A DNA stretch of 64,000 bases, taken from positions 107,305,186 to 107,369,185 of the forward strand of contig CM061223.1 in the NCBI GenBank assembly GCA_030844895.1. The letters run 5' to 3'. The DNA is from Ambrosia x helenae. Its lineage: Eukaryota > Streptophyta > Magnoliopsida > Asterales > Asteraceae. Below are positions 1-10,649 of this stretch, in pieces (position 1 is the first letter of the stretch; the number at the start of each line of letters is the position of its first letter). The notes under the pieces are model-generated. The model worked only from the letters and a program-made list of their open reading frames with translations. It searched no databases and was not told where the DNA came from. Position numbers and translations under genes: made by a program.

Positions 1-110
1 GAACAAAATCATAAAATGTGCTATACCCGGGACTCGAACCCGCGTGGATCAGTACTCGAGCCACAGACACAACCACCTGGTCTGGACCGGTGGTTGTGTT
101 TGTTTCTTGT
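1..110 (-). repeat. tRNA-like (SINE-type) sequence
   Basis: Read on the minus strand, this stretch contains an RNA polymerase III B-box-like motif (GGGTTCGAGTCCCGG) preceded by a weaker A-box-like stretch around positions 65-90. It does not fold into an obvious complete tRNA, so a SINE head or degenerate tRNA-derived repeat is more likely. The window edge hides one end, and no target duplication can be defined. Confidence 0.35.
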
Positions 111-694
111 TTAATAAATACAAATAACGAAAAAGAAAATAGTGTTCTTCCCCAAATTATCAATCTCGTGCCCTAGAATTCTTAATTGATCAAAAATCAC
201 GACATTAACCCAATTAATCATGGGGTTAATGTCGTGCATAGGCCGACTAACAAATCCCACACAAGAAATGATACTTACAATAACGATTTGACACAGAATT
301 GCTCCGGCCAAAACTCGGGTTAATGTTGAACAGAAATCGACGAACCAGAGGTTTTCAAGAGAAATTAGAGATGGAGAGGGATAATTCGGCGAGTAGAGGA
401 GGTCCAGAAGCAACTAATTTATAGGGTGATGATCTGTTTCTTCGAATTGGCAAGTTTGACTTCGTGTTTAAGTCCATACGCGTAATATGTTAATTTTGGT
501 ATCAATTGACGATCAATACTCGTGTATCCTAGTCATAAAAGGCCGGAAATCATGCAATCATGCCTTATTGGGATTAAAACGCGTCCAGACTTGTTGATTA
601 ATGCAGCCCGTTCGTAACAGTTGACTTATCAAAAGTCAACTGTTGATTATGAAGTGTGTTTATATTTAATACGGGTTGGGTTTAACCAATAACG
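111..694. other. intergenic, nothing recognised
   Basis: AT-rich sequence without a supported gene. A 100-codon open frame on the minus strand shows no family motif, has hydrophobic low-complexity translation and no promoter context, so it is not called. Confidence 0.5.
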
Positions 695-785
695 AGCTGT
701 GGAGCAGATGGTATACAAGCGCGTGGGTGTGTGGGAGGTCTGGGGTTCGAAACCCGTCAGAAACAATTATCATTTTTTGTTTTTA
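695..785 (+). repeat. tRNA-derived SINE-like sequence
   Basis: An A-box-like segment (GGAGCAGATGGTATACAAG) is followed about 35 bases later by a good B box (GGGGTTCGAAACCCG), then by a T-rich end. This is the layout of a plant tRNA-derived SINE head. No convincing target-site duplication was found, so full element limits are uncertain. Confidence 0.45.
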
Positions 786-932
786 GATGGGCCGGCTCAT
801 GGTCTTGGGCCTGTTCCTAGGTGGGCTGAGGCTTGGGCTAAGGAGGGTGGGTTTGGTTTGGGTTAATGGTTTAGCTAAGAATGGTCATAGTTGGTGTTGG
901 TTTATGGTAGGCCTAGATGAAATTTTCATCTA

Positions 933-972
<40 letters not shown>

Positions 973-1116
973 AATCTTTGTTTATAAATATATATATACA
1001 TATAAATAATGATAAAATTAGTCGTATAAATCCAAAATATTGGTAACGTATCATTATTAAATGCGTAATGTTACACATTTTAGATAAACCTACTATTCTA
1101 AATTTGTAGCTTCTGA
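786..1116. repeat. AT-rich spacer with (ATT)n microsatellite
   Basis: A perfect TTA/ATT trinucleotide run lies at about 929-971, followed by TA-rich sequence. It includes the 3' flank of the minus-strand B3 gene. No gene is seen. Confidence 0.6.
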
Positions 1117-2450
1117 CTAAGGAGATGAAAACACCAACATACCTTCCCTTTTGAAATACATAATACGATAATGCCTACCATTCTTCAAACGAAGCTTCTT
1201 CATGCATGACTTCCACTCACTGACAGCATATCTCCTTTTACTACCAGAACCTTCAACACGCAGCTTCTTAGTAATAGACTTCCCATTTTCCACTTGAATA
1301 CGTAAGCTTTCCACCTTATCAAACTCACAATCCTTTCCAAAAGGGATTGAAAAACGCTACAAAAAGTTAAGTAAATATTAAATAAATTAAAATAAAAACT
1401 AAATAAATTTGAACAGATACATATGTTTAAGTACTAAAAACTTACTAAACGGTATGTCACTTTTTGAACGGCTTCATGATCTGGAACAGCATATTGAGAT
1501 TCAGAATCACTGTCTTCAGATTCATCAGGAGATTCAGAATCACTGTCTTCAGATTCATCAGAAGAAAGCTCAATCACTTCATCAGAAACTTCGAATTCTT
1601 GTTCAATATTTGCATTCCATATTTCATCAGCGTCAGCCCGCCTTCCATCTTCTCGAAACAGTTCTAACTTGAATTCAAACTCAGCAACCTTTTCAAACAC
1701 CAGGAAATCTCCAATGCATAATTTAAGATCTTTAAAAACAGTGCTCCAACCATCAGTGAAATAAAATCCAAAGATATACAGCTCAATTAGGACTGTCCAT
1801 TCATACACATCTCCCAAACGTATGACAACCGGATGTGGAAGCTTACTGTCTTTGAAATGATGGTCCACATAATCAGCAGGCAAATTCTACATACGCCGAT
1901 TGAAATATATACCAACACATCAGAAAATTATATAAATATAAAATAATTACAAAAAATAAGGTAATTTAAATATTTACCATCTTATTTTTTGCCGGTATTA
2001 TCCACCAATACGGAAATTTGTTTGATACATCCGACGGTTGAACAGAACTTAATATCGTAACTTTGAAAGTAGCATGTTCAAACAACTCAAAGACAACGAA
2101 ATCGCCTACTATAAGCCGAAGATCTTTTACAACTTGATTCCATCCTGTTGTTATCTGAAATGAGTCTGACTTTTGTTCAACTATTACACCCCATGACTTA
2201 TCATCATCCGTGGTTATCAAAACAGGACCCACAAGGTAGTTATGGTCGTAACATGGCGGCAATTTCTGTTAATTAGTTAAATAAATAAATATTTTGTTAG
2301 TATACTATAATAAACATCAAACTGTTGAATAACAATATAATGAAAAAACAGTTAAAAATACATAATAAAAATTGAAGATAAGATTAAAAAAAATATTACC
2401 AAGTAGCTGGCGTCGTTCAAAGGGATAGGTCTAAAGAAAGCAAATACCAT
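1117..2450 (-). CDS. REM-type protein with three B3 DNA-binding domains
   Basis: Four exons read in phase on the minus strand: 2450-2400, 2265-1978, 1886-1446 and 1356-1117, giving 339 residues. Every junction has GT donors and AG acceptors (for example GTAAGT after exon 3), and all introns are phase 0. Residues about 10-95 and 115-205 are B3 domains, each with the family pattern of a Gly-Trp turn, then a Leu-x-x-GDF-hVhFE block (DLRLIVGDFVVFE and DLKLCIGDFLVFE). The last exon begins RFSIPFGKD and is a third, weaker B3 domain in which the GD-FE block has drifted to KNGRHYRIMYF. Between domains 2 and 3 is an acidic Ser/Asp/Glu linker coded by a 30-base tandem repeat. B3/REM proteins are nuclear DNA-binding factors, many active in reproductive meristems; that role is family knowledge, not shown here. 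Start chosen because it opens the first B3 fold (MVFAFFRPIP). Expression is untested. Confidence 0.82.
1495..1566 (-). repeat. tandem repeat coding acidic linker
   Basis: Two near-identical copies of a roughly 30-base unit encode the ESEDSDSESPDESEDSDSES stretch between the second and third B3 domains. Such units are length-variable by slippage, so linker length may be polymorphic. Confidence 0.7.
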
Positions 2451-4030
2451 TTTTCCAAAATGTTAAAGATTCAAACAGTCTTCCTGTTAAAAAGAAATTA
2501 ATGAACAAAAATTAGATCAATCAAGAAAACCTCATTAATATAAGTAATCCAAAAGCAAAAGATGATGAACAGACAATCTGTGCATACTAATCTGTTATAG
2601 CTTAACAGGGATCCACAATGCACAATAAACTACATTTAAAATACACCCAAAATATCATAAGTAGAACCAATACAGTGTAAATATTATAAGCACGACTAAT
2701 GTAAAGATATCCCTGTTATATCACATACTAATCTGATATAGCTTATCAAAAGTCCACAATGCTTTATGCATTACATATAAACTACTATGAAAATATTATA
2801 AGCAGTAACGTTTAACAGTCAAAGTATTATAAACATGACAAATAGGACACAATATAGCATACTAATACAGATACAGATACATATTAAATCAGTACAGAAT
2901 TCAAACCGAATATTAAAATTAACTATAATAGCTAAGACCAGGGCCGGCTCAACTATTCTGGAGGCCCAAAGCGGAATGAAATTTTGGGGCCTTTTCCGAC
3001 TTTTATTGCTATGAATTAGCAAGGCAAAAAGAATGGGTCAGTCGAGTCGTGCCATTTTAAGGAAATGGTCAGTATGGTAATGCATAAAACAATACAGCCA
3101 GTAAGATGTGGAATTGTTAAACCATAAACAAAACGATCTGCTTATATAAAAGTATAGAATAATATAACTCTCAACATCAAAATGCTTAGGAATTTGTCCA
3201 CCCAACTTCAAAGTGTTTGCACTTAAGAATGTTCATACAACTATTTGAAGATCTTTTCAATCTTTAAAACCCTTTGGAATGATAACTCCTTTACTCTGTC
3301 ACTTATAAAATTTGACAAATAAGCTATCATGTACTGATTACGTATAAAAGGTGTATTATAGAAATTTGCTATAATGGAAAACACATTATGCTGTAACATC
3401 CTAAATACCTAAAAGTTGCTACTCAGAGTTCAAATAAATTCTGTTATACAGAAAGCACCATAAAAGATGGGGGCCCTTGAGAGAGCGGGGGCCTAAAGCA
3501 AGGGCTTTAGTTGCCTTGCATTAAAGCCGGCCCTGGCTAAGACATAAAAACACCTAAATTAAAAATAACATATAAAATCGTCAGATAGAGATTCACAACG
3601 TTTCATTAAGATTGTATAAAATCGTCAGATAGAGATTCACAACGATTCGACGGTTATACAAAGAATACATGATTATAAAACCCCTAAATCGGCAAACCAT
3701 AATTTTACTTTACAACGATTCACATACAACGCAGTAATATTGTATATATGAATCAATATAAACGAAAATTTTCATACCTGAATCATTCAGTTCCCCCTAA
3801 AATAGACAAACCCTAATACGATTTTAGAATCATTCACATAAAATAACTGAAAACGAATGGATTAAATAACTATTGACAAAGAACTTGAGAGATCAGTTGA
3901 AGAAGAAGAAAATTTCATACCTGAATCTTCGGCGATATTATTGAAGAAGATGAAAGGATTTGTATTAGTTTGGGTTAGAAAGATAATGAATAGAGTTAGG
4001 TTTGGCTGAAACAATAAAACTCGGAAAATT
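2451..4030 (-). promoter_or_regulatory. 5' region of the B3 gene with probable 5'-UTR intron
   Basis: Upstream of the ATG, a pyrimidine-rich AG acceptor (TTTTTAACAG before GAAGACTG, near 2484) suggests a 5'-UTR intron. Two similar donor-like sites occur upstream on the minus strand, both with the bases GATTCAG followed by GTATGAAA: near 3777 and near 3921. They lie in related sequence blocks, so there may be alternative leader exons. If so, the hAT element at 2939-3535 sits inside the leader intron. A direct repeat of about 30 bases is at 3573-3640. Transcript evidence is absent. Confidence 0.4.
2939..3535. mobile_element. hAT-type non-autonomous element
   Basis: The 597-bp element has terminal inverted repeats CAGGGCCGGCT and AGCCGGCCCTG and is flanked by a perfect 8-bp target duplication, GCTAAGAC (2931-2938 and 3536-3543). 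The CAGGGCCGG terminus and 8-bp duplication are hAT hallmarks. No transposase frame lies inside. It sits upstream of the B3 gene. Confidence 0.88.
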
Positions 4031-4317
4031 ATAACTAATGAACGATTTTAGTGGAGTTAATATGTTGGACTATCCATTACCCGGATCCATAACCCAAATA
4101 AATGATCCATCCATTTGAGCGGGAAAAAAAAAGAAGGGATGCCCTCAGAAGATGACAAGTGTCCCTAAACTACTTTTATTTATATATATTAGTAGATGAG
4201 TTTACACTGCACTACTGAAGCCCTTGATCTTTCAAATAGTGCGTTGAAGTTTTAGAAACCCTTCATCAATTTATCTCAGCCCAACAACTAGCAGATTGTT
4301 GAATTGCATGTAACCAC

Positions 4318-4618
4318 CAAGGGTCGGTTTAAGGGTGAGTATTTCGAAGCTATGGCTTTAGGCACCCAATCTAACAAGGCCCCCAAATTTTAAAATAAAC
4401 TTTAAATATATGGGTTTTTTTTTCTTTGTAACCAAGATGAGAAACCTTTAACTTAACATCTCTATGGTCTATAAGTCTTATTTATTGTATTTATCATGCA
4501 AATAGTTCTAATTCTACAAATATTTTCATCTTCACGTTTTTATTTTGTTTCTAGTCTTGCAAAAGGGCCGCCATTTTGGTAATTGCTTTAGGCCCCCATA
4601 AAGGTTGAGCCGGCCCTG
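4318..4618. mobile_element. hAT-type MITE
   Basis: The 301-bp element has ends CAAGGGTCGGTTTAAG and TTGAGCCGGCCCTG (imperfect inverted repeats) and the 8-bp duplication GTAACCAC at 4310-4317 and 4619-4626. It shares the GGCCCCCAAATTTT-type interior style with the element at 2939-3535, so it is probably of the same family. It is noncoding. Confidence 0.82.
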
Positions 4619-4626
4619 GTAACCAC

Positions 4627-5154
4627 TTATTATTTTTTTTTTAATTTAAATGGTTTAATTTTGATTTTAACTAGAGTCTGCTGCTAAACAAAAGAATTTC
4701 ACTTTGACAATGATAGATTATGTGAAATGGTTGACCCTTAACCCTTTGAACAGAATCACATTTCATTTCTTTGGTTTTCCGGTCTCACCAAGTTATAGAC
4801 AAACACCGATACCTAATTTGACAAGGATTGATGAAAAGGTAGTTACGTATGGAGGAAGTTGAGGTTTAAAACGAATAGAAGCGACCTATTGTTATTTGAA
4901 ATCGACTCGATCAAAGATCAAAAAGAGTCTAGTTTGGATTAGTAAATTGGACCATGAACGAAAAAAATTGAAATATGATCCAATGAGCCAACTGCCAACC
5001 ACCCTTCCCCTCTTCATCTTCCATTCTCTACTCTCCTAAGAATACATTATACGGTTCTCAATGGATGGTATGAATTTCTCTGAAAGCGGAATTGTGTTCG
5101 CAACAGAGTATCCTTTTGCTATCATAAATTATAGAGAATGTCGATACTGTATTG
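4627..5154. other. intergenic, nothing recognised
   Basis: No supported gene, RNA or repeat. The short open frame starting at 5061 runs straight into the adjacent hAT element and is not supported. Confidence 0.5.
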
Positions 5155-5851
5155 TAGGGGTGTTCAGAAAAACCACAAATCAAATAAAAACCGAAAACCG
5201 AACTGTAACCGTAACCAAAAAAACCAATCCGAACAACGAATTTGGTGTTTGGTTTGGTTTTAACCGAAACCGAATTGCTTATTCGGTGTTTGGTTTGGTT
5301 TTTGGTTCTACATTTTTTTTTATTTGGTTTATTTGGATAACCGAATAAACCGGTAAAATAATTAATTATTAAATAAAAATAATAATATTTAATAACTCAT
5401 ATATAACATATAAGCCCAAAATATTAAACCCAGCCCAAAATAAATAAAGACCAACAATTTATAGAGGTAATAATATGAGTATAAACTAGTAAACTAGGGT
5501 TCATTTTACTATTTCTAATTTTTATGATGTTTCTGTTTGCGTGGTTTGATTTTTTGGTTTATATTTATTGCAAACTTTCTTTTCGGATTTTGGAACATAT
5601 GGGTATATATGTTAGAGAAAAAAAACTTCGTTTCAATTTGGTTTGTTTGGTTGAATTTGGTTTGTTTGGTTTTAAACCGAAACCGAACCGAATTCAATTT
5701 GGTTGAATTTGGTTTGGTTTTCATATTCCTAATTTGGTTTGGTTTGGTTTTTGGTTTGAGGTACAAAATTTTGAAAACCGAATAAACCGAATCGAATAAA
5801 CCGAATCGAATAAACCAAATAAACCGTAAACCGAACCGATGAACACCCCTA
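5155..5851. mobile_element. hAT-like element with AACCGAA/TTCGGTT-rich interior
   Basis: Perfect 12-bp inverted ends, TAGGGGTGTTCA and TGAACACCCCTA, are flanked by the 8-bp duplication CTGTATTG (5147-5154 and 5852-5859). The interior is made of degenerate AACCGAAACC and GGTTTGGTTT runs in opposite orientation on the two sides, so the whole element can fold back. Open frames inside are by-products of this repeat and are not genes. Confidence 0.88.
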
Positions 5852-5859
5852 CTGTATTG

Positions 5860-7418
5860 GCACATTTCCAAACCAACCCCATACGGTTTGAACAAAATCG
5901 ATTTCGGTAGTTGTTTCTATCTCTTTCCGTTGTTATACCAAAGGTCGATATTAGACATAATTAAAGATATAGATTAGGGACTAGTATTGTAATATGTGCA
6001 TCTATACAATATCAATACAACTAAAGTCGGTATCGTACTGGTGATACCAACCAAAGGTCTGCCATAAAACACCCGTGATTCCACTAGTTATAATATACAT
6101 CTAATCAGAAATATTCTCTCCGGACCGCCTTGATTTACCTAACACGGGCTAGTGGGTCAGTAGCCTTGACGTTGAAACAAGTAATAAAAGTATAAAACAA
6201 GTTGACGAGATCTTTTCTTTGATCTTTTTCATTTTTATTCTCACATGTTTTTATTTAATAGTGTAGGATCCCCAAAGTTAAAGCAACAACTATAATTATT
6301 CTCCATACAAGTTGAACCATATGACGTGCCAGAAGCAATAAGCTTTTAAAAATCAAGTAACCAACCTACACCGAATGCAAAGATTTACGACCTAGCGGGT
6401 TGTATATGAATGAAGAACTAACGAAGATTACATATTTAAAAACGAAAGAATTGGTGTATTGATAGCTCTCTACCTGTCCCATATGCTAGATTTTGACTTA
6501 ATAGAGTTAATTATACAGATAGTTCTTGTGATTTAACCAAAATAACACATTTTTGATACTAAGGGTTTAAAGTCGCAAGTTCACGTTTTCTAGTTGTAAC
6601 ACTCAGGTCTACTAAAGTCGAATAATGTTAAATTTAGGTAAATGACTAAAATAACATGTTATGACCTAAGTGACGCATTATGTTATAATTGTTCTTTTAA
6701 CTCTATTTTGCCTAAAATGGTCGTTTATAGATCATAGGTAAAAGTATAAAAGCGTAAAACAAATTATATTTATACAATTGTTATTTTTTAGTCACTTATG
6801 GTTATGCACGTGGTTTTAAAGTTGATAGTGTAGTTTTTTTTTTAATCTCTTGGGATAAAGAAGGTTTGTCTATGTCATATTCTCTTTAGATTAAAATGAA
6901 ACTCGGTATGATTATTGTTGTAGTTATTTGTTAGACCACCTTTAGTGGTGAGTTAAAGGGGCTTTTCACGCCCAGATTCAAGTCCATACACCGCCCTGGA
7001 GGGCGCTAATAGCGTGAAAAACTTGTGACGTGAAATTTTTCGCAGGGCAAGGCAACATTCAATCAGCATCCTCCAACTCTCTTCTGCAACTGTTGTATGT
7101 TTTTTATTTTTTTAATTCAATTTTAATATCCTTAAATACACACTCTCACACCACTACACCTCTTGTTAATTTCAAGCCCTTTCAAACTTCATGTGAGACC
7201 CACATGACACTTATCAAAAAATTGTCTAAATAAAGAGCTTGAAATTTTCACACCACTTTACATGTTTTTAGTTACATTCTTCTTCATAACCTCAATCTCT
7301 ATATAAAGTGATTAATATTCATGTCACTAAACAAAAAACAAATATACATATTGTGTTTATTTATCTCAGAGAGATAATGTCACTTTAAGAAATATATGAA
7401 ACTATAAAATGTCGATAA
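5860..7418. other. intergenic with one Harbinger-like terminus
   Basis: No gene seen. At 6931 TTA followed by GACCACCTTTAGTGG resembles a PIF/Harbinger terminus, followed by GGGCGCTAATAGCG-type subterminal sequence near 6995-7015. A matching partner end could be at 10308, but this is not certain. Confidence 0.4.
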
Positions 7419-7556
7419 CTTTTTTTTTTTAACGGCAATGAACGACGTGTTAACTACCATAACTGTGACACTGTGGCCAAGGTCAACCACTCAACCGCTC
7501 TCAGCTCTTTGGCTCTCCCAGATGCACGGAGACCCGACCTTCACCCAATCGAAAAC
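7419..7556 (-). repeat. retroposon 3' end (minus strand)
   Basis: A T-run followed by AACGGCAATG reads on the minus strand as a sequence ending in GCCGTT plus poly-A. The same GCCGTT-polyA signature recurs near 36882-36905 and 45777-45800. This suggests a LINE or SINE 3' end; the body is too diverged to classify. Confidence 0.35.
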
Positions 7557-7564
7557 ACGACAGT

Positions 7565-8642
7565 CAGTGCCGGCTATGGCATGGGGCAAAGAGGGCGACG
7601 GCCCCAGGCCCGATTTTCCCGAGGGCCCGAAGATCTCTAAAAGTTGCGAGTTTGTGGTTGCCTAGTTGGATAGGTTCATTGGTCATATCAGTAAGCGTAT
7701 AAAAGTTTGTTTTTTAGGTTAGATTTTAAATGTTAAAAGCTTGATATGGTTACTGCATATTTAGAGGGTGTTTGGGATTGAGTTTCAAAACAACTTATTG
7801 ACTTATTGGCTTTTTCAAAAAGCCAATAAGTCAATAAGCTGTTTGTGTAACCTAAAAGCACTTTCTGTTTTGACTTTTGGCTTTTGGCTTTTAAGGGTGG
7901 AAAAGCTGTTTTTGAAAAGTTAGAAATCCTGGCTTTTGGCTTTTGGCTTTTGACTTTTGGAAAAAAATTACAAATCTACCACCCATACAACCAATATTCA
8001 CAATAAGTTAAGTGAAACACTTAAAAAAAAAAAGACAATCTATTGACTTTTTGACGTTTCTCATCCCAAAAGCTAATCCAAACACTTTTTCTAAAACTCC
8101 TTTTCAAAAAGTCATAAGCCAATAAGCACTTTTGACCAAAAGCACTTTTGCATCTCCAAACTCAATCCCAAACACCCTCATTTAAAGTAGATGGAGATTG
8201 TTATATATAATTTTCCTTGTGTATGTTAAAATTAGAGATTGAAACTCTAGCCATGGCCGATGGTGATATAAACATTGAAGAAGATGAAGAATCACTTAAT
8301 ATATTATATATTGTTATCAAATGAAATCACTTCTTGGTTTATTAGTTTTAAACACTCATATACAATTAATATATTAATTTTCTTTGAGAACTAAATGTTT
8401 CATTGTGTAGGATCAAACTCATATAGGTTTGTTTGATTTGAACTTTAACATTCCATAAATACTTAGAAATTGTTATATTTTATATTTTATATATAGATAT
8501 ATTATTATTAATGACATCGTCTGGTTTTTTAAGTCCGTTCGGACCGTTTTGATCGTTCCGACCAGTTAACGAGTAACATAGGCCCGGTTTTTTAAGTGGC
8601 CCTAGGCCCAAAACATTTTGACATTTCTCGAAGACGGCCCTG
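7565..8642. mobile_element. hAT-type element, interrupted by a MITE
   Basis: The ends CAGTGCCGGC and GACGGCCCTG are flanked by the perfect 8-bp duplication ACGACAGT (7557-7564 and 8643-8650). A 416-bp MITE is nested at 7764-8179. Without it the element is about 660 bp. Interior GGGGCAAAGAGGG and CCCTAGGCCC tracts resemble the other CAGGGCCGG-ended elements in this window. No transposase. Confidence 0.85.
7764..8179. mobile_element. MITE nested in hAT element
   Basis: Inverted ends GAGGGTGTTTGGGATTGAG and its complement are nearly perfect over more than 20 bases. Flanks share ATTTA, a possible 5-bp duplication, so the superfamily is unsure. The interior is rich in GGCTTTTGGCTTTT repeats. Noncoding. 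Confidence 0.75.
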
Positions 8643-8842
8643 ACGACAGTAAAATAACCAATAAAATCTCGCCACCCATCCGAATCAAACCAAAATGGGC
8701 AAAAGAAAACGGGAAAAAGAAAACCAAAAATAAACAACAAATATTCATATCACAAACAAAATGGGCAAAAGAAAACCAAAATCCATAAAATATAATTCAA
8801 AAATATCAATACAACTCTGCAACCAAAGCAACAGAATTTCAT

Positions 8843-9064
8843 TTACGAAACAGAATAAAGAATATCATCAATAGAATTAGTACTAAAACCCATCTTTCCA
8901 GTCACCGCCGCACCACCACCGTTACCTGCGGTGGTCTTGACATCTCCGGCATGTACCCGGCTGTCCGACGGTGGATGATAATACATACGAGCAGTCTGTG
9001 GACAGTGCGAATGGAACCTGCAAGCGATTCTAAATGCATCCAGAATCTCAGTGTACTTTGCCAT
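8843..9064 (-). CDS. small conserved plant protein, function unknown
   Basis: A 73-residue single-exon protein starting MAKYTEILDAFRIACRFH. The core RFHSHCPQTARMYYHPPSD matches a family of short plant proteins I recognise from other eudicots, some of which carry a misleading lumazine-synthase label in databases. A glycine/alanine-rich middle and a short acidic C-terminal helix-like end follow. No signal peptide or membrane segment is seen, and no biochemical function can be claimed. Context supports a real gene: a TATA box about 120 bases upstream on the same strand and a CT-rich leader. A Harbinger MITE begins only about 45 bases upstream of that TATA box. Confidence 0.75.
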   Translation of the reverse strand: MAKYTEILDAFRIACRFHSHCPQTARMYYHPPSDSRVHAGDVKTTAGNGGGAAVTGKMGFSTNSIDDILYSVS

Positions 9065-9178
9065 CGTTTTACTCTCTCTCTAGAAAATGTAGAGGTAGAG
9101 AGAGAAAGCTTTAGTAACTAGAAAACGAGCCAAACGTTAGAAAAAGATCCCATAAAATTGGTCGGAGGGGTTGGTGGG

Positions 9179-9189
9179 GTATTTATATT
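9179..9189 (-). promoter_or_regulatory. TATA box of the small conserved gene
   Basis: On the minus strand this reads AAATATAAATA, about 115 bases ahead of the ATG at 9064 with a CT-rich leader between. Spacing is typical for a plant core promoter. Confidence 0.65.
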
Positions 9190-9234
9190 TGAAAGGCGCG
9201 GCGATTAGGGCAGCCGTCGCTTTATGCTCTTTTA

Positions 9235-9831
9235 GGGTATGTGTAGTGGTAGAGGGTTATGTTGGGGTTATAGGATTAAAATATTAAAAAGTAATAGAAA
9301 AGGTGTTATGTTGGGGTTATGGAAAAAGAGGGTGTAGTGGGAAGGAGGGTTATGTTGGGGTTATAAATGATTGGTAATGATTGGTTAATTATTGTTTTTT
9401 ATTTAAATAAGAATATTAAATACAATTTTTTGCATGAAACACTTAAAAAGAGCTCTTATTTCTTTAAATTCACCTATAAATGTAAAAAAAAAAAAAAAAT
9501 CGTTTAAATGGTACGTTTGAAAAGGGATGTGTCCAGATGGTTGTGTAACATATGTAGAGTAAATACAGATATATTTTGAAGTGTGACCTAAATAAATAAA
9601 GAGTTGTATTAATTAAAGAATTGCATTTCTCTTTGCAGAGTGAGTTGGTGTTTGTTGGTTTGGCTTTATGACTCTTCTTGTCCTATTATGCACACCACCA
9701 TTCCCTACCCCTTCTCACCTCTTTATTTATCATCTCTTTCCCATCTCTATCCTCACCATTTTCATCTCTTTCCCATCTCTATCCTCACCATTTTCAGACC
9801 TTTCTCTCTCTCTCTCTAAAAGACCACACCC

Positions 9832-9894
<63 letters not shown>

Positions 9895-10033
9895 TTAATA
9901 AAAAGATACAGGGACAACGCCCGTTATGGAGAAAATGGGGTGGCCTGAAAACGCCTGAAAACGCCCTGCGGGGCGGTGTGCAGAGGCGTTATGGAGCCCA
10001 AAACGCCACATAACGGCTCCACTACACATACTC
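9235..10033. mobile_element. PIF/Harbinger MITE, relative of the ORF1 element
   Basis: The ends GGGTATGTGTAGTGG and CCACTACACATACTC are flanked by the 3-bp duplication TTA (9232-9234, 10034-10036), diagnostic of PIF/Harbinger. The first 190 bases, with three TTATGTTGGGGTTAT motifs, match the right end of the element at 50548-52453 almost base for base in reverse orientation. An (AAT)n microsatellite fills about 9833-9893. No transposase. Confidence 0.85.
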
Positions 10034-10036
10034 TTA

Positions 10037-10644
10037 CCACGTTGTTCTTTGTTCTTGTGAAATATTAATTAATAATAATTAATTTTCATCTACCCACTTT
10101 GGACTTTTGAAATGGGCGTGAAATGGGGCTTTTCGCGCCTAAAACCGCCCAACACACTGCCCCCTTGCTGTTAAACGGACGCTAATGGGGTTGTTTTGCC
10201 CCGAGTGCGAAAGATTTCATGGGCGTTAATGGGGCTGTTTTCGAGGGCCAATCAGCTTCTTCCATTTGGAGTGAAAGGGCATGGAGGATTCATCCACTAT
10301 AGATGGTCTTAGAATAAATTCCCCCAATAACTACCGGTAATTAATTGATTGGTTGGATGAAATGAGACCCACCAGACCACCCCCATTCATGCTCCCCTCC
10401 ACGCCCAATGGCACCCAAGAATTATGAGAGGTCTGAGGGGCGCTATTGTTGGTAAAAAGGATGAGATGGAGAGGATAACGCCCCTTGCACCGTGTAGCCT
10501 AATGATAATAGTAATAACACTAAGACTTGAGTGTAGTGGGCGTTAGCCCCATCCATACGTCGCTACAACCTTTTTTTAGGTGTGTAACGGCAGTGACCCT
10601 ACCCACCACTTTCATCTTTCTTGTTTATTCAATCAAATACTTGT
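10037..10644. repeat. remnants of Harbinger-like elements
   Basis: GGGCGTTAATGGGG and CGCCCAACAC tracts typical of Harbinger subterminal sequence occur at about 10100-10260. They end in CACTATAGATGGTC followed by TTA at 10309-10311. A second terminus-like site (GACTTGAGTGTAGTGGGCG) begins near 10524 and is cut off by the retrotransposon at 10650. No gene. Confidence 0.45.
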
Positions 10645-10649
10645 ACATA

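Noticed and set aside
111..413. 100-codon open frame on the minus strand
   Set aside because: No domain, no promoter or splice context, and hydrophobic AT-driven composition; most likely chance.
695..785. Functional tRNA gene
   Set aside because: A and B boxes are present, but no acceptor stem or anticodon arm can be formed; a SINE head is more likely.
5524..5785. Phe/Trp/Leu-rich open frames suggesting a membrane protein
   Set aside because: They arise from GGTTTGGTTT repeats inside a hAT element bounded by an 8-bp duplication.
6934..10308. A single 3.4-kb Harbinger element enclosing the small conserved gene
   Set aside because: The two TTA-flanked ends (GACCACCTTTAGTGG and complement of GACCATCTATAGTGG) agree over only about 15 bases and subterminal parts differ. 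Two separate decayed MITEs explain it as well, and the enclosed gene has its own promoter.
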